A stretch of DNA of 64,000 nt from Amorphus sp040750475 (GTDB taxonomy: Bacteria; Pseudomonadota; Alphaproteobacteria; Rhizobiales; Amorphaceae), in the NCBI RefSeq assembly GCF_040750475.1, contig NZ_JABJVY010000007.1:1-64000 (forward strand), in the 5' to 3' direction. Position numbers and translations under genes: made by a program. This document shows positions 26,479 to 35,567 of this stretch, one piece after another. The number at the start of each line of letters is the position of its first letter. Position 1 is the stretch's first letter. The notes under the pieces are model-generated. The model did no database searches. It was not told where the DNA came from and saw only the letters and a list, made by a program, of their open reading frames with translations.

Positions 26479-26510
26479 AGGCCAAATGCCGAGGACAGGG
26501 AGGATTATCG

Positions 26511-28049
26511 GTGAACAAGAGATACAGGGCGCTGCTCGTCTCGGTGGCGCTGGCATTCAGCGTGCAGCACGCCGCCGCGCAGAAGTCGGACGATACGCTG
26601 CGCATGGCGTTCGAGTTTCCGATCTCGACCGTCGATTGGTACCAGGACACCAAGCCTGAGATCGAGATGGTGGCGGAGGCGGTCTTTGACGGCCTGATCG
26701 CCTACAATGAAGGCACCAACGAGTATGAGCCGCTGCTGGCGGAGAGCTGGGAGCGCATCGATCCGACCACGCTGCGCTTTCATCTGCGCGATGATGTGAA
26801 GTGGCATGACGGCGAGCCGTTCAACGCCGACGATGTGGTCTACACGATCAACTGGCTGGTCGATCCGGAAACCCGGATCCGCTTCAAGTCGAACTGGAGC
26901 TGGATCGACGAGGCTCGCAAGGTCGACGACGAGACCGTCGACATCGTGGCGAAGCAGCCGACGCCCTACGACATGATGCGGCTGGCCTACGGCACGCAGA
27001 TCCTGCCCGAACACGTGCATGGCCCGCTCGCCGACAAGATGGCATTCCGGGACAATATCGTCGGTACCGGCATGTATAAGGTGGTCGACGTCGATACCGA
27101 CAGCGGCATCGAGCTGGTCAAGAACCCGGACTATCACCATGGCGGCCCCGCCAAGCCGGCAAGCAACATCGAGCGGATGAAAATCGTCTCGATGCCCGAC
27201 GCCGGCGCCCGCACGGCGGCGCTTTTAGCCGACCAGATCGATCTTCTGCGCAACACCACCTACGAAGAGGCGGTGGCCCTGTCGGCCGACCCGCGCTTCG
27301 AAATGGATGTTCTTCAGAGCGCCGCCTACATGTATCTGGCCTTGGATGCGCTTGGCAAAAGCGGCAGCGAGGAGCTCAAGGACCCGAAGGTTCGGCGCGC
27401 GATCATGGAGGCCGTCGATCGCTCCGCCCTGCAGGGCGCGCGCACCGGTGGACAGCCCGAGCCGCGTTCGCCGAATGCCTTGTGCTGGGATTTCCAGGCT
27501 GGCTGCGCTTATAGCCAGCCCTTGCCGCCCTACGATCCGGAGCATGCCAAAGAGCTTCTGGCGGAGGCCGGCTATCCCGACGGTTTCGACATCGTGGTCT
27601 ACACTTTCGGCAGCACGCGGGACTACGGCGAGATCGTTGCGGGCTATCTGAACGAGATCGGCATTCGCGCCACGGTGCAGCCGATGACCTTCGCCACCTT
27701 CCGCAAGCTGCAGACCGATGGCGAACTCGGCGTGTTCGTCGGCGCGTGGAATGCCGGTGTCGGGCCGGACGTCGGGCCGTCGATGGCACAGTTTTTCTCC
27801 GGCGATATCCGCGACTACTATCACGATCCGCGCCTGATCGAACTCGCGGACAAGGTACAGAAGACCACCGACGAGGAGCAGCGGGCCGAGATGGTGCGCG
27901 AGATTCTCGATACGGCCGTGGAGAAGAGCTACATCATTCCGCTCTCCGGCATTCCGATCCCCACCATCCACGATGCGGATGTGTCGATCGCGGGCAGCAG
28001 AAACACGCCCTACGCGTTCCATCTCGGCGACCTGAACTGGAAGCCGTGA
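26511..28049 (+). CDS. Peptide/opine-type ABC substrate-binding protein (family 5)
   Basis: Encodes 512 aa from a GTG at 26511 with GGGAGG seven bases upstream. The signal peptide (MNKRYRALLVSVALAFSV) is cleaved at about AAAQ. The mature protein has the extracellular SBP family 5 pattern: EPLLAESWERIDPTTLRFHL, then VKWHDGEPFNADDVVYTI. These receptors bind di/oligopeptides, nickel, opines, glutathione or other small molecules, so the ligand cannot be named. First structural gene of the five-gene ABC system. Confidence 0.9.
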   Translation: MNKRYRALLVSVALAFSVQHAAAQKSDDTLRMAFEFPISTVDWYQDTKPEIEMVAEAVFDGLIAYNEGTNEYEPLLAESWERIDPTTLRFHLRDDVKWHDGEPFNADDVVYTINWLVDPETRIRFKSNWSWIDEARKVDDETVDIVAKQPTPYDMMRLAYGTQILPEHVHGPLADKMAFRDNIVGTGMYKVVDVDTDSGIELVKNPDYHHGGPAKPASNIERMKIVSMPDAGARTAALLADQIDLLRNTTYEEAVALSADPRFEMDVLQSAAYMYLALDALGKSGSEELKDPKVRRAIMEAVDRSALQGARTGGQPEPRSPNALCWDFQAGCAYSQPLPPYDPEHAKELLAEAGYPDGFDIVVYTFGSTRDYGEIVAGYLNEIGIRATVQPMTFATFRKLQTDGELGVFVGAWNAGVGPDVGPSMAQFFSGDIRDYYHDPRLIELADKVQKTTDEEQRAEMVREILDTAVEKSYIIPLSGIPIPTIHDADVSIAGSRNTPYAFHLGDLNWKP

Positions 28050-28147
28050 TCCGTCCCGGCGAGGGCGACCGCTAACACCGGTCGTCCCCCGCTGGTTCCG
28101 ATGCTGGACCGTGCTCCAGTCCTGCAGATTGACGTTCTGGACGGATG

Positions 28148-29065
28148 ATGTCGCGCTATCTGATCCGACGCTTGTTCTTGTCGCTCCTGGTGGCGATTAC
28201 CGTTTCGATCATCGGGTTCGCCTTGTTGCGTCTGTCCGGCGATCTTGCCCGCGAGCTTGCCGGAGACAATGCCACGGCTGAGGATGTGGCGCGGACCGCG
28301 GTACTCTACGGCCTCGATAAACCGTTGGTGCTGCAATATTTCGACTGGGTCGCCGGGGTGTTCCACGGCGATCTCGGGCGTTCGCTGTTCACCAATGAAT
28401 CGGTCGCCACCCTGATTTCCGACCGCATCATGGTGACGGTCTATCTCTCCGTCGGCGCACTCTTGTTCGCGCTCGCGGTCGGCATTCCCCTTGGCGTGCT
28501 CTCGGCCGCTAAGCCCAACTCCTTGGTCGATCGAGCCTCGCTGACCCTTGCGGTGTTCGGCCAGGCGATCCCGAACTTCTGGTTCGGACTGATCTTGATC
28601 GTCGTGTTCGGGGTCTGGTTGCGCTGGCTGCCGATCTCCGGTTCCGAGACCCCGGTCCACTTCATCCTGCCGATCGTCACGCTCGGCCTGTCGGTGATGC
28701 CGCAGTTCACCAGGCTGACCCGTAGTGGCATGCTGGAAGCGCTCAACGCCAACTTCATCCGTGCCGCGCGCAGCAAGGGGCTGTCACGCCGCAAAATCCT
28801 GTTTCGCCATGCGCTACCGAACGCCTTGTTGCCGATCGTATCGCTGGCGGCGGTCACCTTCGGTTTTCTGCTCGGCGGGTCGGTGATCGTGGAGGCCGTG
28901 TTCTCTCTGAACGGGATCGGATATCTCGCCTACACCTCGATCCTGCGCCAGGATTTCCCGGTGGTGCAGTCAATCGTGGTGATGATCTCGCTGGTTTATA
29001 TCGTGCTGACACTGCTTGCCGACCTCATCAACGCGCGCATCGATCCGCGCATTCGATTGGTGTGA
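28148..29065 (+). CDS. Peptide-type ABC permease, DppB-like
   Basis: Encodes 305 aa, six transmembrane helices, with an N-terminus MSRYLIRRLFLSLLVAITVS typical of DppB/OppB and an EAA loop (AARSKGLSRRKILFRHALPN). A second ATG three bases upstream (28145) lies too close to the likely Shine-Dalgarno GGACGG. It pairs with the next permease to form the channel. 98-nt gap after the binding protein. Confidence 0.9.
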   Translation: MSRYLIRRLFLSLLVAITVSIIGFALLRLSGDLARELAGDNATAEDVARTAVLYGLDKPLVLQYFDWVAGVFHGDLGRSLFTNESVATLISDRIMVTVYLSVGALLFALAVGIPLGVLSAAKPNSLVDRASLTLAVFGQAIPNFWFGLILIVVFGVWLRWLPISGSETPVHFILPIVTLGLSVMPQFTRLTRSGMLEALNANFIRAARSKGLSRRKILFRHALPNALLPIVSLAAVTFGFLLGGSVIVEAVFSLNGIGYLAYTSILRQDFPVVQSIVVMISLVYIVLTLLADLINARIDPRIRLV

Positions 29066-29071
29066 GGTCTT

Positions 29072-29998
29072 ATGCGCTCGGTCCCGACCACCAGCTCCCC
29101 GATCGAAGCCGCGACGGTCCGTCGCCCCGCCGAATTGGCGCCGATGAGCCCGCGCCAACTTTATCTCTACCGAGCCCGACGTCATCTCGGCCTGCAGATC
29201 GGCGGTGCGGTTGTACTGATTATCGTCTTGATGGCGATTTTCGCGCCGCTGATCGCGCCCTATGACCCGATCAAGCAGGACCTGCTCGCCAAGTTGCGGC
29301 CGCCGGTTTGGGTCGGCGGAGGCTGGGATCACATTCTGGGTACGGACATCTATGGCAGGGATTTCCTCTCCCGCCTGATCTACGGCGCGCGCGTGTCGGT
29401 GATGATCGGTTTCTTCGCCGCATTCGTTTCGGCAGTGGTTGGCTCCGCGATCGGTATCCTTGGCGGCTATTTCGGCGGCCGGGTCGATGCCGCAGTGATG
29501 TACCTCATCAACGTGAAGCTCTCCATGCCGGGCATCTTGGTCGCTTTGGCGCTGGTGTCGCTGACCGGCGGCTCGATTCTTGCATTGGTGCTGATCCTCG
29601 CGCTGCTGTTCTGGGACCGCTACGCGATCGTCTGCCGAACGGTCACCCAGCAATTGAAAGGCCAGGAGTTCGTCCAGGCGGCCGTCGCGACCGGGGCATC
29701 CCACGCGCGCATTCTGGTCTCGGAGCTTCTGCCGAACCTGTTCAGCCATATCATCGTGATGATGAGCATGGAGATGGCGCTCGCGATCGTGGTCGAGGCG
29801 GCGCTGTCCTTTCTCGGCTTGGGCGTGCAGCCGCCGACGCCGTCCTGGGGACTGATGATTGCGGAAGGACGGCAGTTCCTGTTCTTCAAGCCGTCGCTGA
29901 TCGTCCTGCCGGGTCTCGCGATCTTCGTGCTCGTCATTGCCATCAACCTGTTCGGGGACGGCATCCGCGATGTGACCGCAACGGAGGGCAAGGCATGA
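29072..29998 (+). CDS. Peptide-type ABC permease, DppC-like
   Basis: Encodes 308 aa with a cytoplasmic N-terminal tail, the first helix near residues 47-67, and the OppC-type beginning of the transport domain (LGTDIYGRDFLSRLIYGARV). The EAA loop reads AAVATGASHARILVSELLPN. Its stop overlaps the start of the first ATPase gene by 4 nt (ATGA), so translation is coupled. Confidence 0.9.
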   Translation: MRSVPTTSSPIEAATVRRPAELAPMSPRQLYLYRARRHLGLQIGGAVVLIIVLMAIFAPLIAPYDPIKQDLLAKLRPPVWVGGGWDHILGTDIYGRDFLSRLIYGARVSVMIGFFAAFVSAVVGSAIGILGGYFGGRVDAAVMYLINVKLSMPGILVALALVSLTGGSILALVLILALLFWDRYAIVCRTVTQQLKGQEFVQAAVATGASHARILVSELLPNLFSHIIVMMSMEMALAIVVEAALSFLGLGVQPPTPSWGLMIAEGRQFLFFKPSLIVLPGLAIFVLVIAINLFGDGIRDVTATEGKA

Positions 29999-31005
29999 GC
30001 GCGCCGGCCCCGGTTCTCGACCTGCGGAATCTGAATGTCCGTCTCAATCTGCCGAATGGCCGTCTGCACGTGGTGGACGGCCTCGATCTGCAGGTCGCGC
30101 GCGGCGAAACCCTGTGCCTTGTGGGCGAAAGCGGGTGCGGCAAGTCGATGGTCGCACTGTCCTTGATGCGCCTGTTGCCTAAGGTGGCGCGCTGGACCGC
30201 CGACCGGTTCGTGCTGGAAGGGCGGGAGGTCGGCGGTCTCAGCGAACGGGCATTCTCTGAACTCGCCGGAGATCGGATCTCGATGATCTTCCAGGATCCG
30301 ATGACCGCCTTCAATCCGGTGCTGACCTTTCGCGAGCAGCTTTCGGAAGTGTTTTTTCGCCATCGCAAAGGAAATCGGCGGGCGGCGGACGAGAAGGCGT
30401 TGTTCCTGCTCGACAGGCTCGGGGTTCCGGCCGCGCGCGATCGCCTGGACCAGTACCCGCATCAGCTTTCCGGCGGTCTTCGTCAGCGTATGATGATCGC
30501 GATGGCGCTGATGTGCGATCCAGCGCTTGTGGTCGCCGACGAGCCGACCACGGCGCTCGACGTCACGATCCAGGCGCAGACCTTGCGACTGCTCGCCAAT
30601 CTGCAGCGGGAGCTGGATCTCGGTCTGATCCTGGTGACCCACGATCTGGGGCTGGTCTCTCGCATCGCAGACCGGGTGGCGGTCATGTATGCCGGTCAGA
30701 TCGTCGAGGTTGGCGCTCGGACGGCCGTGTTCGAGCGGCCTTGCCATCCCTACACGAAAGGCCTGATCGACTGCGTGCCGGTGCCGGGCCGGTTTCGCCG
30801 GGGCGATCGGCTGGGCACCATCGAGGGCAGCGTTCCGACCATGGTCGGGGGGCTTACCGGCTGCCGGTTCGCAAGCCGTTGCCCCCAAGCCGCCGACGTC
30901 TGCGTTGCCGCGCGTCCGCCGGAGCATCGTGATGGCTCCCATCATTGGCGCTGCGTGAACGACGAGGTGTCGTCAAAGGCACCGGCATCGCGGGTGTTGT
31001 CATGA
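29995..31005 (+). CDS. Peptide-type ABC ATPase, DppD-like
   Basis: Encodes 336 aa from the ATG at 29995 (MSAPAPVLDLRNLNV). Walker A GESGCGKS near 44-51, signature LSGGLRQRMMIAMAL, Walker B ALVVADEPTTALD, and the OppD/DppD C-terminal region with cysteines (GCRFASRCPQAADVC) that often bind an iron-sulfur cluster in this family. Overlaps both neighbours by ATGA. Half of the heterodimeric ATPase. Confidence 0.92.
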   Translation: MSAPAPVLDLRNLNVRLNLPNGRLHVVDGLDLQVARGETLCLVGESGCGKSMVALSLMRLLPKVARWTADRFVLEGREVGGLSERAFSELAGDRISMIFQDPMTAFNPVLTFREQLSEVFFRHRKGNRRAADEKALFLLDRLGVPAARDRLDQYPHQLSGGLRQRMMIAMALMCDPALVVADEPTTALDVTIQAQTLRLLANLQRELDLGLILVTHDLGLVSRIADRVAVMYAGQIVEVGARTAVFERPCHPYTKGLIDCVPVPGRFRRGDRLGTIEGSVPTMVGGLTGCRFASRCPQAADVCVAARPPEHRDGSHHWRCVNDEVSSKAPASRVLS

Positions 31006-31988
31006 CGGATCGAACGGTTCCCCTGATTGAACTGCGCGATGTGAGCAAGAGCTTTGCGTTGCGCAGCGGCAGCCTGTTCGAAGCGCCGCGGCAGCTCCAC
31101 GCCGTGAGCAACCTTTCGCTTTCGATCGAGCGCGGAAGCATCACGGCGATCGTCGGCGAATCCGGATGCGGTAAGAGCACCCTTGCCAAGATCCTGCTCG
31201 GGCTCACGGACCCGAGCTCCGGGTCGATTCTTGTCGAGGGCGAACCGATCGAGCGCACCGACCGGCGCGCTTATGCCGCGCGGGTTCAGCCGGTGTTTCA
31301 GGATCCGATCTCCTCGCTCAATCCGAAGAAGACGGTGGAGCAGATCGTCCGTTTTCCGCTGGACGCCCACGGCATTGGCACGGGACGCTCGCGCACGGAG
31401 CGGGTGCGCGAAGTCCTCAAGTTGGTCGATCTTCCGGACCGTGTGCTGCATGCTTATCCTAGCCAGTTGTCCGGCGGCCAATGCCAGCGGGTGGCGATCG
31501 CCCGTGCGCTGGCGGTGGGCCCGGAGCTGATCGTCTGCGACGAGCCGACCTCTGCGCTCGACGTGTCGGTGCAGGCCAACATCCTCAATCTGATTCTGGA
31601 TCTGTGGGAACGGACCGGCGTCGCCTTCGTCCTGATCAGCCATGACATGGCGGTGGTGGAGATCATGGCCGAACGCACAGCGGTGATGTATCTCGGCCGC
31701 GTGGTGGAGACCGGTCCGACCGAGCGGATCTTCAAGAGCCCGCTGCATCCTTACACCCAAGGGCTTCTGTCGGCGGTGATGACGCCGGACCCGAACGCAG
31801 GGCTGCCGGAGCTTGCCGTCGACGGGCTGACGCCGGACCCGATTTCCCCGCCCTCCGGCTGCGCCTTTCATCCGCGCTGCCCGAAGGCCTTCGCGCCTTG
31901 CGACGTCGAGCGGCCGATCCTGGGCGAAACTCAGGGCCGGTCGGTCTCCTGCCATCTCCATGTGCGTGAGACCGAAGCGAGCGTCTAA
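31002..31988 (+). CDS. Peptide-type ABC ATPase, DppF-like
   Basis: Encodes 328 aa from the ATG at 31002 (MTDRTVPLIELRDVSK); the frame is open from 30945. Walker A GESGCGKST, signature LSGGQCQRVAIARAL, Walker B LIVCDEPTSALD and C-terminal GCAFHPRCPKAFAPC are intact. It completes the transporter. Directly after its stop come five tandem 56-bp repeats which may terminate the operon. Confidence 0.92.
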   Translation: MTDRTVPLIELRDVSKSFALRSGSLFEAPRQLHAVSNLSLSIERGSITAIVGESGCGKSTLAKILLGLTDPSSGSILVEGEPIERTDRRAYAARVQPVFQDPISSLNPKKTVEQIVRFPLDAHGIGTGRSRTERVREVLKLVDLPDRVLHAYPSQLSGGQCQRVAIARALAVGPELIVCDEPTSALDVSVQANILNLILDLWERTGVAFVLISHDMAVVEIMAERTAVMYLGRVVETGPTERIFKSPLHPYTQGLLSAVMTPDPNAGLPELAVDGLTPDPISPPSGCAFHPRCPKAFAPCDVERPILGETQGRSVSCHLHVRETEASV

Positions 31989-32644
31989 AGCAAGTCCAGG
32001 AAAAGTGGGCACCGGTTTTCCGTCCGGACTTGCGGGGGTGACCAACCAAGTCCAGGAAAAGTGGGCACCGGTTTTCCGTCCGGACTTGCGGGGGTGACCA
32101 ACCAAGTCCAGGAAAAGTGGGCACCGGTTTTCCGTCCGGACTTGCGGGGGTGACCAACCAAGTCCAGGAAAAGTGGGCACCGGTTTTCCGTCCGGACTTG
32201 CGGGGGTGACCAACCAAGTCCAGGAAAAGTGGGCACCGGTTTTCCGTCCGAACTTGCGGAGTTTCGGTGCGGGACGGATCGGCTCGGGTGGCGACCAGCC
32301 CGGCCGGATGCGTCATGTCCGGGGGGCGTCAACCGGTCGCGGGGAGCGGCACACGCGTCAGCCGCTCGCGCCACGCATACCTGATGCGCAGCCTCTTTCG
32401 AGCAAGGAGGCAAGATCTTACCTCTTTTGCCGAAAATTGGAGCATCGCTTGCCTTTTCGGGGTGGCGTTGTGTGCTCTAAAACGGCGGAAAATCGAGCGA
32501 CATGGGTCCGCGCCCGGCATGGTCTGATGCTTGCCGGGGCAACGAAATTTCGTCTATTTCCGTGACCGCGCGGGGCATTTGGCCGTGCGCAATCCGCTTT
32601 TGTGAGCCGGCGGGCGTCGGAACGAACTTGAGAAGGAATGGTTG
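31989..32644. other. Long intergenic region: tandem repeats then unassigned DNA
   Basis: 656 nt with no gene. The first 270 nt are the 56-bp tandem repeats. The remaining 385 nt must contain the promoter of the reductase gene. It holds an inverted repeat GAGCGGC (32344-32350) / GCCGCTC (32361-32367). Reverse-strand open frames through the repeats are by-products of a repeat unit that is not a multiple of three (56 nt) and are not genes. Confidence 0.6.
31991..32259. repeat. Five tandem copies of a 56-bp palindromic unit
   Basis: Copies begin at 31991, 32047, 32103, 32159 and 32215, each starting CAAGTCCAGG; copies 1-4 appear identical and copy 5 diverges after CGTCCGAACTTGCGG. The unit contains AAGTCC...GGACTT and GGAAAA...TTTTCC as nested inverted repeats around AAGTGGGCACCGGTTTTCC, so each can fold into a hairpin. 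This core resembles a dispersed intergenic palindrome common in Hyphomicrobiales. Spacers are constant, so this is not a CRISPR array. Confidence 0.9.
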
Positions 32645-33418
32645 ATGGCTGCGCTCAACGAAGAACACGTTCTTTCCGTCACGCATTGGACGGACAATCT
32701 GTTCTCCTTCACGACCACACGCAGTCCCACTTTCCGCTTCGACAACGGCCAGTTCACGATGATCGGCCTGAAGGTGGGAGGCAAGCCGCTGCTGCGCGCC
32801 TATTCCATGGCGAGCGCCAACTACGAAGAGACGCTGTCCTTCTTCTCCATCAAGGTGCCGGATGGCCCGCTGACCTCACGGCTCAAGGACATTTCGGTCG
32901 GCGATCCGATCCTGGTCGGCGAGAAGGCGACGGGCACGCTGGTTCAGCATGCGCTCCTGCCGGGGAAGACGCTCTATCTGTTCGGCACCGGTACGGGGCT
33001 TGCGCCGTTCCTGTCGGTGATCAAGGACCCGGAAGCCTACGACCGGTTCGAGAAGATCGTGCTGGTGCATGGCTGCCGCCAGGTGCGGGAGCTCGGCTAT
33101 GGCGAGAAGATCGTCGAAGAGGTTTTGGAGAGCGAGTTGATGGGCGATCTCGCCCGCGAGAAGCTGCTCTACTATCCCACCGTGACGCGCGAGCCATTCC
33201 GCCATCGTGGCCGGATCACGGAACTGGTGGAAAACGGCAAGCTTGCCGAAGATCTCGGGCTGACCCAGCTTTCGCCGGAAAATGACCGGGTGATGCTGTG
33301 CGGCAGCCCCGGCATGCTGGCCGACTGCACCAAGATGCTGGAAGAGCGCGGCTTCAAGGAAGGCTCCAACTCCGAGCCGGGCGACTTCGTCATCGAAAAA
33401 GCCTTCGTCGAGCGGTAA
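32645..33418 (+). CDS. fpr: Ferredoxin/flavodoxin-NADP(+) reductase
   Basis: Encodes 257 aa from the ATG at 32645 (AGAAGGA upstream); a TTG at 32642 is adjacent. RAYSMASANYEE (about 50-61) is the FAD-binding RxYS motif and FGTGTGLAPFLS the NADP-binding loop; the end VIEKAFVER gives the C-terminal aromatic/valine arrangement of bacterial Fpr. It shuttles electrons between NADPH and ferredoxin or flavodoxin, for redox stress or iron-sulfur metabolism. Single gene, own promoter likely in the preceding 385 nt. Confidence 0.9.
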   Translation: MAALNEEHVLSVTHWTDNLFSFTTTRSPTFRFDNGQFTMIGLKVGGKPLLRAYSMASANYEETLSFFSIKVPDGPLTSRLKDISVGDPILVGEKATGTLVQHALLPGKTLYLFGTGTGLAPFLSVIKDPEAYDRFEKIVLVHGCRQVRELGYGEKIVEEVLESELMGDLAREKLLYYPTVTREPFRHRGRITELVENGKLAEDLGLTQLSPENDRVMLCGSPGMLADCTKMLEERGFKEGSNSEPGDFVIEKAFVER

Positions 33419-33572
33419 CCGTTCGCCGGCGAGCCGTCTCGCCTGGAGCCTTTTCCGCTTGGATGAAACCATCCGAGCGACAAGAAACGGCGCCGGATTC
33501 AATAGCGAAAGCAAGTCCCGACCGTGGCGCCGATCCGGCAAAGATGCCGATCGGCAGTCGCTTGGGGCCGGG

Positions 33573-35051
33573 TCAGGCGATCTGACGGGAGACGTCGCGG
33601 ACCTGCTGGGTGGCGGTCTCCACCTGGTGGGTCGACTGGGCGATTGCCGACATGTTCTGGAGGATGGTGTCGACGCCGTGAGCGGCCGTCTGCATGTTCT
33701 CCGACATGTCTCGGGTCACGGCCGTCTGCTCCTCCACCGCCGAGGCGATGCTGGAGGAAATCGTGTTGATGTCGTTGATCCGCTCGCCGATCATCTTCAG
33801 AGCATCGACCGCATGTTGGGTTGCCGACTGAACCGACTGGATCTGGCTGCCGATTTCGTCGGTGGCCTTGGCCGTTTGGTTGGCGAGGTTTTTCACCTCC
33901 GCTGCCACGACCGAGAAGCCCTTGCCCGCATCGCCCGCTCGGGCGGCTTCGATGGTGGCGTTCAGCGCAAGCAGGTTGGTCTGGGAGGCGATGGAATTGA
34001 TCAGGTCGACGATATCGCCGATGCGCTGGGCGGCATCGGAGAGCCCGGTCACGATTGCGTTGGTGCGTTCGCCCTCGGTGACGGCTTCCTCCGTGATCCG
34101 GAGCGCATGGGTCACCTGCTGGCTGATTTCGGCCACGGAGGCGGCCAGTTCTTCCGCGCCGGACGCTACGGCCTGAACGTTCGATGAGGTCTGGGCGGAG
34201 GCGCTCGCCGCGCTGGAGGCCTGGCGGCTGGTGTCGCTGATCTCCTCGGAGATGCGGCCGAGATCGGTGTCGATCTCTTTCTGGATCTGCTCCCGGCGCA
34301 GTCGATCCGTGACTTGCTCGGTTCGGTCGATGGCGAATTTGACCACGCTGATTGGCTTGCCGGTTTCATCCAGGATCGGATTGTAGGTGGCCTGGATGTA
34401 GACGATCCTGCCGCCCTTGCCGATCCGCTGATACTCGCCCGACTGATATTCGCCCTTGGCCAACGCTTCCCAGAACCGGCGATAGTCGGGGCTCTTGCGA
34501 TAGTCGTCGCTCACGAACATCGAGTGGTGCCTGCCTCGGATCTCGTCCATTCTGTAGCCGAGCGTGGCGAGGAAGTTGTCGTTGGCATCGAGGATGGTGC
34601 CATCCAGGGTGAAATGGATCACCGCCTGCGACTTCGAGATCGCGTCGATCTGACCTTCGAAGCTTGCGGCGCGCCGCTTGTCCGCGGTGACGTCGGTGGC
34701 GAATTTGACGACCTTCACGACCTTGCCGCCATCGAACACCGGATTGTAGGTGGCGCGGATCCAGACCGTGCCGCCGGACTTGGTGACGCGCGGAAACTCC
34801 GCATCCTTGTAGTGCCCGGCCCTCAGGTCGGTCCAAAAGGTTGCGTAGGCCGCGCTTTCGCGCACGGCCGCAGGGACGAACATCTCATGATGGCCGCCGA
34901 CGAGCTCGTCTCGGCTGTAGCCCATCAACTTCAGGAAATTCTCATTGGCCCGCAGGATCCGTCCCTCCGGCGTGAACTCGATTATCGCAAGCGAGCGGTC
35001 GAGGGCGGCAAGAACGCGTGCGGAGTCAGATTGAGGAAACAGACGAAGCAT
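33573..35051 (-). CDS. Soluble PAS-PAS methyl-accepting chemotaxis protein
   Basis: Encodes 492 aa without transmembrane helices. PAS domain 1 spans about 15-125 (LMGYSRDELVGGHHEMFVP), PAS domain 2 about 135-245 (LGYRMDEIRGRHHSMFV), both of the BdlA/Aer2-like kind that may bind flavin or heme. From 270 on is the MA signalling domain with its conserved hairpin tip EVKNLANQTAKATDEI and upstream NLLALNATIEAARAGD. A cytoplasmic receptor, probably for redox or energy state. No chemotaxis genes lie nearby. Confidence 0.92.
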   Translation of the reverse strand: MLRLFPQSDSARVLAALDRSLAIIEFTPEGRILRANENFLKLMGYSRDELVGGHHEMFVPAAVRESAAYATFWTDLRAGHYKDAEFPRVTKSGGTVWIRATYNPVFDGGKVVKVVKFATDVTADKRRAASFEGQIDAISKSQAVIHFTLDGTILDANDNFLATLGYRMDEIRGRHHSMFVSDDYRKSPDYRRFWEALAKGEYQSGEYQRIGKGGRIVYIQATYNPILDETGKPISVVKFAIDRTEQVTDRLRREQIQKEIDTDLGRISEEISDTSRQASSAASASAQTSSNVQAVASGAEELAASVAEISQQVTHALRITEEAVTEGERTNAIVTGLSDAAQRIGDIVDLINSIASQTNLLALNATIEAARAGDAGKGFSVVAAEVKNLANQTAKATDEIGSQIQSVQSATQHAVDALKMIGERINDINTISSSIASAVEEQTAVTRDMSENMQTAAHGVDTILQNMSAIAQSTHQVETATQQVRDVSRQIA

Positions 35052-35152
35052 TGGGAACCGACCCGAGCTGAGAATGAACGCCGTATTTTTACGGATCCGG
35101 GCTTGCGCGGGCGTTGCGTCGGGTCATCCAATATCAGGCGATGGGCCGGGCG

Positions 35153-35533
35153 TTACTTGCGCTGCGAACAGGGCCTCACGCGGATCGGTTCATCCTTTTT
35201 GGCACCAACCACCTCGCAGTCGGTCCCCGGCCAAGGACCCGCGCAGATCGACCAGCCGCTGACGGTCGCGCCGGAGGCCGCGAGCACGAGCTGGGGCAGG
35301 GGCGGGAGGTCGGGTGTCCAGACCCACCAGTCGTCTTGCAGCGTCGCCCCGGGTCCCGGATCCATGCCGGCGCCGGAGCCCATCACTCGGGCCTCGGTCA
35401 GGTGCAGGCGACCGTCCTCGATCCGGTAGGTCTCCGCCCATCCGGTGCGCTCCACCGAATGAGTCCATGAGAGGGTGAAGACGCCGCTGGCGAGCATTAC
35501 AGCCTTCGCGCCGATCATCAGGCAGGCGCTCAT
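35153..35533 (-). CDS. DUF1850 protein, TRAP-associated
   Basis: Encodes 126 aa starting MSACLMIGAKAVMLASGVF with a weak hydrophobic N-terminus, possibly an export signal. FTLSWTHSVERTGWAETYRI is the DUF1850 hallmark. Genes of this family are recurrently found beside fused TRAP permeases and TAXI binding proteins, as here, suggesting a structural or accessory part of that transporter. 34 nt after the TRAP gene in the same direction. Confidence 0.8.
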   Translation of the reverse strand: MSACLMIGAKAVMLASGVFTLSWTHSVERTGWAETYRIEDGRLHLTEARVMGSGAGMDPGPGATLQDDWWVWTPDLPPLPQLVLAASGATVSGWSICAGPWPGTDCEVVGAKKDEPIRVRPCSQRK

Positions 35534-35567
35534 GACGTGCCTCGTTGCCGCTGTCCGCCGGGGTGTC

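Noticed and set aside
31991..32259. CRISPR array
   Set aside because: The units are contiguous and near identical with no variable spacers, and no cas genes are nearby.
31732..32316. Proteins with repeats of TENRCPLFLDL-like sequence on the minus strand
   Set aside because: Produced by reading the 56-bp tandem repeat. The period is not a multiple of three, so all frames show repeated peptides; no start signal or domain.
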